The notes under the pieces are model-generated. The model did not search any database and had not been told where the DNA came from. It saw only the letters and a program-made list of their open reading frames with translations. The position numbers and the translations under genes are program-made. This document shows, piece by piece, positions 24,305 through 33,884 of a stretch of DNA of 64,000 bases (position 1 is its first letter; each line of letters begins with the position of its first letter). This DNA comes from Nitrospira japonica (GTDB taxonomy: Bacteria; Nitrospirota; Nitrospiria; Nitrospirales; Nitrospiraceae). The stretch is taken from the NCBI RefSeq assembly GCF_900169565.1, contig NZ_LT828648.1, positions 994,876 to 1,058,875 of the forward strand. Direction: 5' to 3'.

Positions 24305-27061
24305 ATGAGACAAGTCCGGCCGCGTTATTCACCTCCATTGATGTCTGACCAGGGAGAATCTGGTTCACTGATCCTTCGCGATGGCACGACTGCGTCGATT
24401 CGTCTCTCCACCCTGTCGGATGCGGTTTCGATGCAACGGTTTGTCGAGCAGCTATCGCCGGAGGCGAGGCGGCATCGTTTTTTTTCTGAGGGAATCCCGC
24501 AAAGCAGCCTCGTCGATGCACTATGCGACTCTTCCGATTCCCACTCGCAGCTCACGCTCATTGTCACGCGGCAATGGGGAGACGTGCCGCGCATCATCGC
24601 CGCAGGCTCATACTGGTCGAAGGATGAACAGACCGTGGAGGTGGCAATGGCCGTGCTTGATGAGTTCCATGGAAAGGGGTTGGGTACATTGCTCCTGGAA
24701 CGACTCGCCTTGCTGGCCATCCGGCACGGATTCACCCGTTTATGGGCGGTTACCCATACCGACAATCTAGCCATGAGGGAGGTATTCCGGGAATCGGGGT
24801 TTACGAGCAGGGAGTTCTATGAAAGCGGCGATATGGAAGTCGAGTTGTCGTTGATTCCGACGGAGACAACCGTAACCCGTGCGGAAGTGCGGGAGCGTCT
24901 CGCCGCCACCGCGTCGCTTAGACCGTTCTTTCACCCGCGCTCAGTGGCAGTCATCGGTGCATCGCGAGATCCGCAGAGTATTGGATTCCGAATGCTTGAA
25001 GCGCTGGTCCTCAATCGCTTTCGCGGTCCCATCTACCCCGTGAATCCGAGTGCGGCCGAGATCATGGGCATTCCCGTCTCTCCCTCAATCCGTGCCGTCG
25101 CCGAGCCGGTTGATCTGGCCGTCGTGGCCGTGCCGCGGGACGTCGTATTGTCCGTCGTCGAAGATTGCGCGGCCAACGGCATCCGCGCGCTGGTTGTCAT
25201 CACGGCCGGCTTTGCGGAGATTGGAGCGGACGGCGCGGCGCTCCAGGCCAAATTGGTGGAACACGTGCGTCGGCACGGCATGCGCCTGGTCGGTCCCAAT
25301 TGCTTTGGCTTGTTGAACACGGATCCGAGCGTCCGGCTGAATGCCACGTTCGCGTCCCTGTTCCCTGCTCCGGGTTGCGTGGCGTTGTCATCACAAAGCG
25401 GAGCGATTGGTATAGCCACGCTGGCAGCGGCGCGGCGGTTCCACGTCGGAGTTTCTTCTTTTGTCAGCGTAGGCAACAGGGCCGACGTCTCCACCAACGA
25501 TCTCCTTCAATATTGGGAAGAAGACCCCGCCACGGATGTGATTCTCCTGTACATGGAGTCGTTCGGAAATCCCCGTCGTTTCGCGCGCATCGCGCGGCGT
25601 GTCGGCCGCCGTAAACCGATCGTGGCCGTCAAGGCCGGTCGAACTGCTTCCGGGCGGCGTGCAGCCCTATCCCATACCGCATCGCTCGCCGCCAGTGATG
25701 TCGCTGTCGGGGCCTTGTTTCACCAGGCTGGCGTAATCCGCGCCGAGACGCTCGACGAGATGCTGATGCTGGCCGGCGGTTTGGCGGCGCAACCATTGCC
25801 GTCCGGCCGGCGGGTGGGGATCATCACGAATGCGGGGGGGCCAGCTATCCTTTGTACCGATGCGTGTGAAGCCGGTGGCTTGATCGTTCCGGAGTTGCCC
25901 GCCCAGACGAGAAGGAAGCTCGCGGCATTTCTTCCGGAGATCGCGGCTCTGAGCAATCCGGTCGATCTTATCGCATCGGCCACGCCAGCGCAGTACGCCC
26001 AGGCGATCGAAGCGGTGCTGGCTGCGGATGAGATCGATGCTCTCATCATCCTCTACACATCGGTGACCGACGCGGATACGGCTGGAATCGCCCAAGGAAT
26101 CCAGAGCGGGATCGCGGGCGCACGCAAGACCGGAACGAGAAAACCGGTGTTTATCGGATGGATGGCGGAAGGAGATTCGGGCCGTGTATTTTCCGTTTCC
26201 ACGGAAACGATCCCGACCTATGCCTTGCCGGAAAGCCCGGCGCGAGTCCTCGGCAAGGCGACGGCGTATGCGGAGTGGCGTCAACAGCCGGACGGGATGA
26301 TTCAGGACTTTGACGACATAGATCTTTCAGCCGCGCGGCGCATCTGTTCCGCCGCATCAGCGGAACGCCTTACCGGCTGGTTGACGACGGAAGAGACCAG
26401 GAACCTGTTGAACGCACTAAGACTTCCCGTTCAGCCGGGTGGAATCGCCCGTACAGCCGACGAGGCCGTGCGGCTCGCCGCACAAACCGGTTATCCGGTC
26501 GCCGTCAAACTTGCCTCGCATCAGATCGTGCATAAAACGGAGTTCGGAGGCGTCAAACTGAATCTGGCCGATGAATGGGCGGTTCGGAGCGCCTTTCATT
26601 CGATCAACGACCGTGTCGCGCAATCGGGTCAGTCAAAGACAATGGAAGGAGTCTTGGTGCAACCCATGGTCACCGGCGGTGTGGAAGTCATGGTGGGCGT
26701 GGCGGACGATCCGGTGTTCGGCGCTTTGGTCGCGTTTGGCCTCGGCGGCATTCACGTCGAAATCCTCAAGGACGTCCAATTCCGCATTACGCCTCTTACG
26801 GATCGCGACGCGCATGAGATGGTCCGTGGCATCAAAGGGTATCGGCTGCTCACCGGCTATCGGGGACATCCGCCGGCCGACCTGGAAGCTATCGAAGATC
26901 TCCTGCTCCGCATCTCCCGTCTCGTGGAAGAAATTCCGGAGATCAGGGACCTCGATCTGAATCCGATCTTCGCGTTGCCGCCTGGACAGGGGTGCCGGAT
27001 TGTGGACGCCCGGATACGCGTGGAGCCGCTGTCTGCCTCTTCTTTTACCTCTCCAATGTAA
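24305..27061 (+). CDS. GNAT acetyltransferase fused to NDP-forming acyl-CoA synthetase
   Basis: The 918-residue fusion begins with a GNAT acetyltransferase domain (about 20-190; acetyl-CoA loop in DEFHGKGLGTLLLERL). A CoA-binding Rossmann domain (FFHPRSVAVIGASRDP), a succinyl-CoA-ligase-like domain with the phospho-histidine segment (RAALSHTASLA), and an ATP-grasp domain (YPVAVKLASHQIVHKTE) follow. This is the architecture of protein lysine acetyltransferases of the Pat/PatA group, which acetylate enzymes such as acetyl-CoA synthetase. GNAT is at the N-terminus, unlike E. coli YfiQ. The ATG at 24305 is preceded by AAAGGATTGAT; the frame extends upstream without support. Its 3' end overlaps convergent sodC by 17 bases. 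Confidence 0.9.
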   Translation: MRQVRPRYSPPLMSDQGESGSLILRDGTTASIRLSTLSDAVSMQRFVEQLSPEARRHRFFSEGIPQSSLVDALCDSSDSHSQLTLIVTRQWGDVPRIIAAGSYWSKDEQTVEVAMAVLDEFHGKGLGTLLLERLALLAIRHGFTRLWAVTHTDNLAMREVFRESGFTSREFYESGDMEVELSLIPTETTVTRAEVRERLAATASLRPFFHPRSVAVIGASRDPQSIGFRMLEALVLNRFRGPIYPVNPSAAEIMGIPVSPSIRAVAEPVDLAVVAVPRDVVLSVVEDCAANGIRALVVITAGFAEIGADGAALQAKLVEHVRRHGMRLVGPNCFGLLNTDPSVRLNATFASLFPAPGCVALSSQSGAIGIATLAAARRFHVGVSSFVSVGNRADVSTNDLLQYWEEDPATDVILLYMESFGNPRRFARIARRVGRRKPIVAVKAGRTASGRRAALSHTASLAASDVAVGALFHQAGVIRAETLDEMLMLAGGLAAQPLPSGRRVGIITNAGGPAILCTDACEAGGLIVPELPAQTRRKLAAFLPEIAALSNPVDLIASATPAQYAQAIEAVLAADEIDALIILYTSVTDADTAGIAQGIQSGIAGARKTGTRKPVFIGWMAEGDSGRVFSVSTETIPTYALPESPARVLGKATAYAEWRQQPDGMIQDFDDIDLSAARRICSAASAERLTGWLTTEETRNLLNALRLPVQPGGIARTADEAVRLAAQTGYPVAVKLASHQIVHKTEFGGVKLNLADEWAVRSAFHSINDRVAQSGQSKTMEGVLVQPMVTGGVEVMVGVADDPVFGALVAFGLGGIHVEILKDVQFRITPLTDRDAHEMVRGIKGYRLLTGYRGHPPADLEAIEDLLLRISRLVEEIPEIRDLDLNPIFALPPGQGCRIVDARIRVEPLSASSFTSPM

Positions 27062-27626
27062 TCACGCCGCAAGCAATCCGAGGCCCGCCCGGCGCGTCCT
27101 TCGTGGGCGGATCAGGCAAGAACTTGTCTTCCAATCCATGGATGACGATTGCGCTGCCGTCAGCGTCGAGCAGGGTGGTCAGACCGGGACTGAGCGTCAC
27201 CCGGCTGGTTATCGTATACAGCCGGCCCTTCCGTCCGTCGTCGATCACGATGTTCGGCAGGTCGCCCAGATGATAAGGATGATTCCCCAAGCCCGGCGCC
27301 ACTGAGGCCTCCGGATTGACCTGCGGGTCGACGGTGCCGTCGTAATGACCCTTGGCGGCGGTGAACGGATCGCAGGCTCCGGTCTCGTGGATGTGCAGGG
27401 CATGCCGTCCCGGTGTCAGCGCGCTGTCGGCCGTGCCCTCGAGCTTCAGCTTGATCCGGATGCGACCTTCATATTCTTGATAGAGATGGGCTTCGCCGGT
27501 GATGCCGTGACCGGCAATCGCGGCTTTGGCATGGAGCTTCTGTTCCAGCTTGCCCGTGTGATGATGTGCACAGCCTCCGAGCAGAAGGCCGATGGCAACG
27601 GCGGTTCCGGTGGTTTTCACGTTCAT
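27045..27626 (-). CDS. sodC: Periplasmic Cu,Zn superoxide dismutase, lipoprotein
   Basis: This 193-residue lipoprotein (lipobox LLLGGC, C19) is a SodC-type superoxide dismutase. Copper and zinc ligands are in place: H78/H80 (HALHIHETG), bridging H94 (KGHYDG), H116/H119 (NHPYHLGDLPN) with the zinc aspartate region, and a final copper histidine in AIVIHGLED. The disulfide cysteines C85 and the one in RIACGV are present. GGAGG precedes the ATG at 27626. It is the last gene of the sulfite-oxidase-like operon and would protect the periplasm from superoxide made by the heme and molybdenum enzymes. Confidence 0.93.
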   Translation of the reverse strand: MNVKTTGTAVAIGLLLGGCAHHHTGKLEQKLHAKAAIAGHGITGEAHLYQEYEGRIRIKLKLEGTADSALTPGRHALHIHETGACDPFTAAKGHYDGTVDPQVNPEASVAPGLGNHPYHLGDLPNIVIDDGRKGRLYTITSRVTLSPGLTTLLDADGSAIVIHGLEDKFLPDPPTKDAPGGPRIACGVITLER

Positions 27627-27754
27627 GGTGTCCTCCTTCCGACTTTCGAAGACGCTGGCTGGTGATTGCGACGCATCCATCGATGTGGGGTCCTTCTGCC
27701 GTTCATAGCGCATTCCTGTCTCCGGTGCCCCTCGGTGAACACCTTGTCCATCAT

Positions 27755-29161
27755 TCATTTCGCCAGGCTTCGAATGTAATGGATCAATTGCCAGACTTGA
27801 TCGTCCGGGAGTGCCGTGAACGACATCATGCCGGTTCCCGGCGAGCCGTTCTTAATGATCCAGAATAACTGGCCGTCCGGCAGGTCTTTCATCATCGCGC
27901 CGCACGTGAAGTTGCGCGGGGATGGTACGAGCGCGGCGCCCATGAAACCATTTCCGTCGCCCAGTTCGCCGTGACACATGGCGCAGGCGACCGGCTGTGC
28001 GGTCTTGAGGAACAGCGTTTTTCCGGCATTGATCATGTCGGATGAGGCGGGGATCGGATTGGTCTTGGAGAGGATGCCGTCCGGCGCCTTGACGGTCTTT
28101 CGAGGCTGTACGCAGGCGTCACCTTGGCTGCCGCTCGTCGCCGCGGCGAGGTCCGGCGCTCCTTTGAACGTCGCCTTCAAGTAGGCGATGACGTCCGCCA
28201 CGCCTTGCTGGCCGATCGTCAGATTCCAATAAGGCATGCTCGGAGATTTGCCCATGGCTGCGCCCCCATGATTGATCACGTTGTAGAGATAGTCTATGGG
28301 TAGTTTCTCGAACGGGATATTCGCATGGATCGCCGGCTTCGGTTCCAGTCCGGAGGCGGCGGGGCCGTCCCCCTTACCGGTGACACCGTGGCACTGGGCA
28401 CAATATTCCTTATAGACCTGCTTGCCGCGATCAACGCTCGCATCGGCGAATTCTCGGCTCGTCCAGGGTTCGTAATATACAAAATCTTTGACTCCTTGCA
28501 CCGCCAGGTATCCGATCACCGCCCGCAGTTGAGGATCGGTCGCATCGGCGAGAAATTCCCCGGTGTGGATGATGAAGTCCTGCGGATTCTGTCCGAACCG
28601 ATAGAGCCAATCCGCATTATATCGCTGGCCGGCATTCTGGAGCGCGGTGCTTTGAGGGCCGCCGATGAGTTTCCCGTTTTCTTCGATCGTATGGCATCCG
28701 AGGCAGGCGTGCGCCTTATAGGCCATGCCGCCGAACGTCATCTCGAACTTGCTCACCTTCGAGGCATCGAAGGCACCGACCTTCACGCGCGGATCTTTAT
28801 TGTGCTGTTCGAAGTAATCCGCCATGGCATTCGCGTCGGTCTCGCTGACGATCGGGTGTTTCATCGCTCCTTCGTTGAGGTCCCAGCGATAGCCTTTCGC
28901 GTAAAGCGGTGCTTCCTTGCCGGTCAGCCACCGGATCAGCCAGGGGCGTTGATACTTGCTGCCGGCCCAGATCAGGTCCGGCGCCCTGAGAATGAAGCGG
29001 GACTCGGCTGTGCCTTGCAGCCGGTGGCATCCCACGCAGGCTTGCTCGATCAATTCCTTGGCGCGCTGGTGATCGCTTCCGAAAAGCAACCTGGGAGTTG
29101 AGATCAGACCCACCAGGACGAATACCACACCGCTGATCAGCATCCCGCGTGTTGCGCGCAT
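27755..29161 (-). CDS. Periplasmic tetraheme cytochrome c
   Basis: The 468-residue protein has an N-terminal signal or anchor (about 8-27) and four CxxCH heme motifs: CVGCH (42), CLGCH (152), CAQCH (253) and CAMCH (392). The last domain resembles small class I cytochromes and has a GSPGTGMMSF methionine loop. The spacing of about 100-140 residues suggests four class I domains in a row. An AAAGGGGG ribosome site precedes the ATG; the frame's 48-codon upstream extension overlaps the diheme gene end and is dropped. It follows the diheme cytochrome by 32 bases and is likely an electron acceptor chain for the molybdoenzyme at 29903. Confidence 0.88.
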   Translation of the reverse strand: MRATRGMLISGVVFVLVGLISTPRLLFGSDHQRAKELIEQACVGCHRLQGTAESRFILRAPDLIWAGSKYQRPWLIRWLTGKEAPLYAKGYRWDLNEGAMKHPIVSETDANAMADYFEQHNKDPRVKVGAFDASKVSKFEMTFGGMAYKAHACLGCHTIEENGKLIGGPQSTALQNAGQRYNADWLYRFGQNPQDFIIHTGEFLADATDPQLRAVIGYLAVQGVKDFVYYEPWTSREFADASVDRGKQVYKEYCAQCHGVTGKGDGPAASGLEPKPAIHANIPFEKLPIDYLYNVINHGGAAMGKSPSMPYWNLTIGQQGVADVIAYLKATFKGAPDLAAATSGSQGDACVQPRKTVKAPDGILSKTNPIPASSDMINAGKTLFLKTAQPVACAMCHGELGDGNGFMGAALVPSPRNFTCGAMMKDLPDGQLFWIIKNGSPGTGMMSFTALPDDQVWQLIHYIRSLAK

Positions 29162-29193
29162 AGTTCGACCCCCTTTCGATGCCGCACCGTTCA

Positions 29194-29817
29194 TCACGAC
29201 GGTTCCCTTGCCGACAGCCAGGCATGGACATCCGCGATGTCCTGCTGGCTGAGTACCGAGCTCCAGGCCGGCATCGGGCCTCGACCGTGCAAGACCGTCT
29301 CCCAAAAGAGGTCCTCATGCTTGAGAATGGGATTGCCCGCCAGCTTCGGTCCCATGCCTCCACCCGCGCCGGCGCCGTGGCAGGCTTGGCAATTGAGTTC
29401 GAAGATCCCGGCGCCTCGCTGCGCCACGCCGACCAGCGGACCGTCGGTCCGAGTTTCCTGGGTCAGCGGTTCGGCAGCCCCCAGTTCGATCGGCGCGAGC
29501 CGTTCCGGAGCGCCGGGGTGGTACCGGGCTGAGAGATAACGCACGAGCAGGTCCGCCTCATCCCGTGAGATCTGCGCGCCCCAGTGGTTCATCTTTTCGA
29601 CGATGGCCACCCATCGTTCGCGCGGGAGCCGCTGCTGCGCAATGAGCTCCTCACTGTGACAGACGGTGCAGCGGGCGACGATCAGCCCTTCAGCCCGAGG
29701 GGCCAGGGCGACGGCAATCGAGTACCCGTCGTCTTCCTGCGCTCGGATGACTGCAGTAAAAGCCGCGAAGCCGGCGATCATGACGAACCATGCGGCTCGC
29801 CGTTTGTTACGCGTCAT
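29194..29817 (-). CDS. Periplasmic diheme cytochrome c
   Basis: The 207-residue protein has a signal peptide (about 1-27) and two heme sites, CTVCH (50-54) and CQACH (143-147). The second domain has the small-cytochrome pattern GPKLAGNPIL and a methionine loop GPMPAW. GAGGTGG precedes the ATG at 29817. Placed directly after the sulfite-oxidase-like gene, it is the best candidate for that enzyme's direct electron acceptor, like SorB beside SorA. Confidence 0.88.
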   Translation of the reverse strand: MTRNKRRAAWFVMIAGFAAFTAVIRAQEDDGYSIAVALAPRAEGLIVARCTVCHSEELIAQQRLPRERWVAIVEKMNHWGAQISRDEADLLVRYLSARYHPGAPERLAPIELGAAEPLTQETRTDGPLVGVAQRGAGIFELNCQACHGAGAGGGMGPKLAGNPILKHEDLFWETVLHGRGPMPAWSSVLSQQDIADVHAWLSAREPS

Positions 29818-29902
29818 ATGTATCCACCTCACGGGTATTCTGATCTTCACCGGTCTTCCTCACGAGGGGACGGACGCCACGCGCCGACGTGAAAGGAAGG
29901 TG

Positions 29903-31105
29903 TCAGCCCCCGACCGTCACGGTCACCCGATCCCAGCCGTTCCAGAGAAATCCCCCGGGATTCCACGGGGAGGCAAGCGGCTGTACCGTTCCCGTCTCGT
30001 CCGTCGCCCTGCAGAGGATCGAAACGGGACCGGGCGCGCGCGGGGTCCACACCAGCTGCCATTGTCGCCACGCGTACGGGTGCTCTTCCCCGACGAAGCG
30101 GGCCGTTTGCCAGTTTTTCCCTTCGTCAAGGGAGACCTCCACCGAGAGAATCTTGGATTCTCCGCCCCAGGCTGCGCCTTGAATCATGACTGGAGCCAAG
30201 GGCACGGTGGCGCCTTCCGGCGGCGCGGCGATCAGCGACTTCACCACCATCGCTTCGACCGGTCTGGTCCTGTCACTCTCTCCTGCCATTGCCGGCTCAA
30301 TCGGATCCAGCGGAAGACGATAGGCCGTCCGCATGTAATAACCGTCCGATTCCTCCGACAGCAGGGTGATGTCAGTCAGCCACTTCGTACAGGAATCCGC
30401 CATCCAACCCGGCGTGATGACCCGGAGTGGTGCGCCGTGCAGGAGCGGCAGCGGCCGCCCGTTCATCTCGTATGCGAGCAGCGTGTCAGGATGGAGTGCT
30501 TTTCCCAACGGAATGCTTCGCGTGAACAGCGGCACCGACGGGACGGGAGGTCGATCCGCGCCTTGGAACTGCACGTGACGTGCATTCTTGCGGATGCCGG
30601 CCTGCCGGAGTATGCCGCGCAGCCGCACCCCGGTCCATTGCGCGTTGCCGACTGCTCCCCGTTCCCACTGCACACCGGGGATGCGCGGCCGGTAAAATGC
30701 GCGGCCGTTTCCGCTGCATTGCAACACCGCGGTCACGGTCACGGCCTCCATCTGCCTGATGTCCCCAAGGGTCAGCTCTTTGGCTGCTTCGACCAAGCCA
30801 TCGATACGGAGCCTCCACTCGGCTTCAGCGATGCGCTCGGGGGGAGGACCGAAATGACTCCGCACGAAGAAACGATGGTTTGGAGTGAAAAAGGAGACGA
30901 ACTCGCGGGCCGGGGTTTCGGCATCGAACGGCCGGGTCACGCGGATCGTGAGCGGTCCGGTATCTCTGGGTATGTCACCGACTTCGCCGGCCGCGGCGGA
31001 TTTGAGCCGTGTCTCGGCCAAAAGTCTCGCTGCGGCGATGCCGGCCAGCAGCCGCTTCAACCAGGTTCGACGCGAAACGATTGAGTCCGATCCGCCAAGA
31101 CTCAT
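29903..31105 (-). CDS. Sulfite oxidase-like molybdopterin enzyme (Tat-exported)
   Basis: This 400-residue enzyme has a twin-arginine signal (SRRTWLKRLL, residues 11-20), an oxidoreductase molybdopterin domain with the molybdenum-binding cysteine C130 (VLQCSGNGR), and the C-terminal Mo-co oxidoreductase dimerisation domain. The fold is that of sulfite:cytochrome c oxidoreductase (SorA) and related enzymes, which oxidise sulfite to sulfate in the periplasm. Its start overlaps the OsmC gene stop (ATGA). Two cytochrome genes follow, as in SorAB systems. I cannot exclude another substrate, since the family includes YedY-like and nitrate-reductase-like members. Confidence 0.85.
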   Translation of the reverse strand: MSLGGSDSIVSRRTWLKRLLAGIAAARLLAETRLKSAAAGEVGDIPRDTGPLTIRVTRPFDAETPAREFVSFFTPNHRFFVRSHFGPPPERIAEAEWRLRIDGLVEAAKELTLGDIRQMEAVTVTAVLQCSGNGRAFYRPRIPGVQWERGAVGNAQWTGVRLRGILRQAGIRKNARHVQFQGADRPPVPSVPLFTRSIPLGKALHPDTLLAYEMNGRPLPLLHGAPLRVITPGWMADSCTKWLTDITLLSEESDGYYMRTAYRLPLDPIEPAMAGESDRTRPVEAMVVKSLIAAPPEGATVPLAPVMIQGAAWGGESKILSVEVSLDEGKNWQTARFVGEEHPYAWRQWQLVWTPRAPGPVSILCRATDETGTVQPLASPWNPGGFLWNGWDRVTVTVGG

Positions 31106-31518
31106 AATATTGCCTTGTCTTGACTTGCTTGGTGCAATGCGATGTCGATTTGAGGTCCGGTCACGATTGATTGATGCACCGTGCAGCGCTGCGCCGTCTT
31201 AAGGAGCCGCTCCTTCAGTTCGGGCGGCACGGGATGCGGAAGATGCACGGCCAGCCTAATGCGTCCGACGCGATGCGGTCCTTCCTCTGTCGCCCATTCG
31301 GTCTCGACGGTCAATCCTTCCCGTGGAATTTCGTGTCGCGCGCAGAAGCGCCCGACAAAATATGCGACACAAGCGGCGATCGAACCGACGAACAGTTCCA
31401 CCGGGCTCATGCCGGCGTCTTCGCCCCCGTCCAGCACCGGCTGATCCGTTACGACATGATGCCGGCCGCTGGTGATGTCGTACCGCAGGCCTCCTCGGTA
31501 GGTCGCGCGTAATTTCAT
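31102..31518 (-). CDS. OsmC family peroxidase-like protein
   Basis: The 138-residue protein has the OsmC/Ohr fold with the two redox cysteines C50 (GSIAACVAYF) and C112 (QRCTVHQS). OsmC-like proteins reduce organic or fatty acid hydroperoxides in the cytoplasm. The frame extends 51 codons upstream, but the ATG at 31518 gives the normal start MKLRATYRGG. The stop overlaps the start of the molybdoenzyme gene by four bases, so the two are translationally coupled. Confidence 0.88.
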   Translation of the reverse strand: MKLRATYRGGLRYDITSGRHHVVTDQPVLDGGEDAGMSPVELFVGSIAACVAYFVGRFCARHEIPREGLTVETEWATEEGPHRVGRIRLAVHLPHPVPPELKERLLKTAQRCTVHQSIVTGPQIDIALHQASQDKAIL

Positions 31519-31579
31519 GGTCTGGACTGCCCCCTTAGTCCGGTTTCCGGTACAAGCATGCGGCCGATGCGATGCGTCC

Positions 31580-31798
31580 CTAGTGCTTCGCCGTCGGATT
31601 AGTCGCGCAAGTATTGAAACCCAGCACTGCCCACAGAGGGCAGAATCTGACCGCTCCGGTGACCAATGCAATGGTTCCCACGACGAGCGCCGCCCCCGTC
31701 TCTACCGGAGACAACTCAGCAAAGGCTCCGATCCCCAACAATAAGACTCCCAGCAGAATCCGTATGGATCGTTCCACGGTTCCCACGTTGCATGGCAT
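31580..31798 (-). CDS. DUF2892 (YgaP-like) membrane protein
   Basis: The 72-residue protein has two transmembrane helices (about 13-30 and 34-52) and a conserved C-terminus (RFCPLWAVLGFNTC), which is the DUF2892 signature. Relatives are often linked to sulfur transfer or rhodanese domains, which fits an operon with a sulfite-oxidase-like enzyme. AGGAGGTGCACG precedes the ATG. It is the first gene of the operon driven by the sigma-54 promoter at 31870. Confidence 0.9.
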   Translation of the reverse strand: MPCNVGTVERSIRILLGVLLLGIGAFAELSPVETGAALVVGTIALVTGAVRFCPLWAVLGFNTCATNPTAKH

Positions 31799-31869
31799 CG
31801 TGCACCTCCTTTTACATTCTCAGTTGGGTCTGAGTCGCTTTCGATCAGAAGGATTCATCAGGTTGAAGC

Positions 31870-31885
31870 TGCGACGATTGTGCCA
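31870..31885 (-). promoter_or_regulatory. Sigma-54 promoter of the sulfite-oxidase-like operon
   Basis: The minus strand reads TGGCACAATCGTCGCA, with GG at 31884-31883 and GC at 31872-31871. The -24 element matches six of seven bases; -12 has one mismatch. The start near 31860 is about 60 bases before the DUF2892 gene. No dyad of the shared type was seen upstream. Confidence 0.5.
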
Positions 31886-32006
31886 GCCCGGAGGGTCAGG
31901 AGGACGAGGAGGTTCTCGGTCTGATGGGGTTAAATTCCCCAGGAGAGCGTGCAATCGCGACGCAAGATGCCACAGTGCCTGATAACAGAATTTCGCGCAG
32001 TCTCTC

Positions 32007-33212
32007 TCACTCCATGCCCAACAGTTCGTGGACCGACCGGGCGATTTCAGTCTCCTCGTCGGTGGGAATCAGGCGCACGGTCACTTGCCCGTCCTGTCTG
32101 GACAGGACCGGTTCGCCGGCCTGGTTCCGCCGCGGATCGATCGTGATCCCCAGGAATTCCATGCTCTCGCAGATTCGCGCGCGTACCGGCGCCGCATGCT
32201 CACCGATGCCGCCGCTGAAGACCAGCGTGTCCAACCCGCCCAACGTTGCAGCCAAGGCTCCGACCGCCTTCCTGGCGTGGTAACAGAACAGGGCGACCGC
32301 TTCGGCGGCTCGGGGATCGCGCGCTTCCTGCGCCAATAAGTCCCGCATGTCCGGGCTCAGTTCGGATACACCGAGGAGCCCCGATTCTGCATTGACCATG
32401 CGGTGGAACCGCTCCACGTCCATGCCTTCCGTCCGTGCCAGGTATGCGATGATTCCGGGATCCAGATCGCCTGAGCGCCGACTCATCGGCAGACCCGAGG
32501 TCGGGGTGAATCCCATCGTGGTCTCGATGCTCCTGCCTCGCCTGACCGCCGTCATGCTGGCGCCATTGCCAAGGTGAGCCAGGATGATCCGGCCGTCCGC
32601 CTCTCCGGTCTTCCCGACACGCGTCAATTCCCTCATCAAAAAGGCACAGGACAGACCGTGAAATCCGTATCGGCGCAGCCCCTGCGCGTCATAGCGCCTT
32701 GGGATCGGAAGGAGCGCAGCGACGCGGGGGAGATCATGATGGAACGCCGTGTCGAAACAGGCCGCTTGAAAGAGCCCGGGACACCGTCGGCCCACCGCTT
32801 CGATCAAGGAGATTTCCGACGGCAGGTGCTCAGGATCGTATGGACTGATCCGCCGCAACTCCGCCAGCATGTCCGGCGTCACGCGTTCGGGTCGACTATA
32901 GGTCACGCCGCCGTGGACGACACGATGGCCGACCGCGCGAATATTGCCGAGACCGACCGCCTGCTCCAGCCAGTGCATGAGCAAATCCATGCCGGCCGCA
33001 TGGTCGGGAACGGCGAGCGTCCGGCTCTCAGGCTTTTTCGTCGTACCGGAGACGACGGTCATTAGGCTGTCCGGGAACCCGATCCGGCTGAACAGGCAAC
33101 GAACCATCGAGACCGGAGGATTCTCGTCGCGAAACAAGGCGACCTTGAGACTGGAAGAGCCTCCGTTGACCGTCAAAATGAAGGGGCCGGGACCGAATGC
33201 CGTTTGTGCCAT
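32007..33212 (-). CDS. ackA: Acetate kinase
   Basis: The 401-residue enzyme interconverts acetate plus ATP and acetyl phosphate plus ADP. The phosphate-binding loop VNGGSSSLK (15-23), the acetate-kinase signature around RVVHGG, the DTAFH motif with the active-site residues, and HLGNGAS are all intact. The length is normal. No phosphotransacetylase or phosphoketolase gene adjoins it, so the acetyl phosphate source is not evident here. No clear ribosome site or strong promoter was found. Confidence 0.96.
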   Translation of the reverse strand: MAQTAFGPGPFILTVNGGSSSLKVALFRDENPPVSMVRCLFSRIGFPDSLMTVVSGTTKKPESRTLAVPDHAAGMDLLMHWLEQAVGLGNIRAVGHRVVHGGVTYSRPERVTPDMLAELRRISPYDPEHLPSEISLIEAVGRRCPGLFQAACFDTAFHHDLPRVAALLPIPRRYDAQGLRRYGFHGLSCAFLMRELTRVGKTGEADGRIILAHLGNGASMTAVRRGRSIETTMGFTPTSGLPMSRRSGDLDPGIIAYLARTEGMDVERFHRMVNAESGLLGVSELSPDMRDLLAQEARDPRAAEAVALFCYHARKAVGALAATLGGLDTLVFSGGIGEHAAPVRARICESMEFLGITIDPRRNQAGEPVLSRQDGQVTVRLIPTDEETEIARSVHELLGME

Positions 33213-33395
33213 GACATGATTAGATGAGATGTCTAGGGTCCTGTCTCAAGCCACCCTTAACATCATAGGAATCCGCGAAGGAATAGGCAATTGCTTCGGA
33301 ACGAACGCATCGTCCCTTCGACGATCTTTTTCCGGGACAGGAAGACTGCTTGCTAGTACTGAAACGGCTTGGAGCGGAGGACCCTGTCGAACCGT

Positions 33396-33884
33396 CTAGA
33401 TGCTGCGGGCTAATATGGCTGCGGCCACTAGTACCGCGAGTGCGATCAGAAGTGCAAGGCGTGGAACCACCCTCGACACGCTCAAGAGGAACAGATCCTG
33501 CGCCGTTCTAGTCGCAACCGGTTGCGATCCGATGCGGAGGACGCGGGGACCAAGAACAAGGTCGTGCAACAGGGTGAATAGAAGGAGCAGGCCGACGAGC
33601 GTGAGTTTCACGAGGAGAACGGACGGCCAGGTCGACGGATCCATGATGGACAGTCCCCTGATTTCCAGGAGCAGTGGACCGGTGCCGAGGAGGATCACGA
33701 TCGCCAGCCGGACCATGGAGCGAAAGCGCCGCGCAGCCGCGCTGAATAACAGCCTGAAGGAGGATGGATCGTGGGTCTGCCGCAATAGAGGCGCCAGGAT
33801 CAACGACAGGAACAGCATTCCGCCTATCCATAAGACAGCCGCGAGGATATGAAGGGAGATGAGGGGCAGCCAGGCGATGGACAT
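33396..33884 (-). CDS. CopD-like four-helix membrane protein
   Basis: The 162-residue protein has four predicted transmembrane helices. Its first helix pattern (LISLHILAAVLWIGGMLFL) is typical of CopD/DUF4149-type copper-resistance membrane domains, where the histidine may bind metal or heme. The ATG at 33884 lacks a good ribosome site. A copper or heme role would suit this copper-rich region, but the family is diverse. Confidence 0.7.
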   Translation of the reverse strand: MSIAWLPLISLHILAAVLWIGGMLFLSLILAPLLRQTHDPSSFRLLFSAAARRFRSMVRLAIVILLGTGPLLLEIRGLSIMDPSTWPSVLLVKLTLVGLLLLFTLLHDLVLGPRVLRIGSQPVATRTAQDLFLLSVSRVVPRLALLIALAVLVAAAILARSI

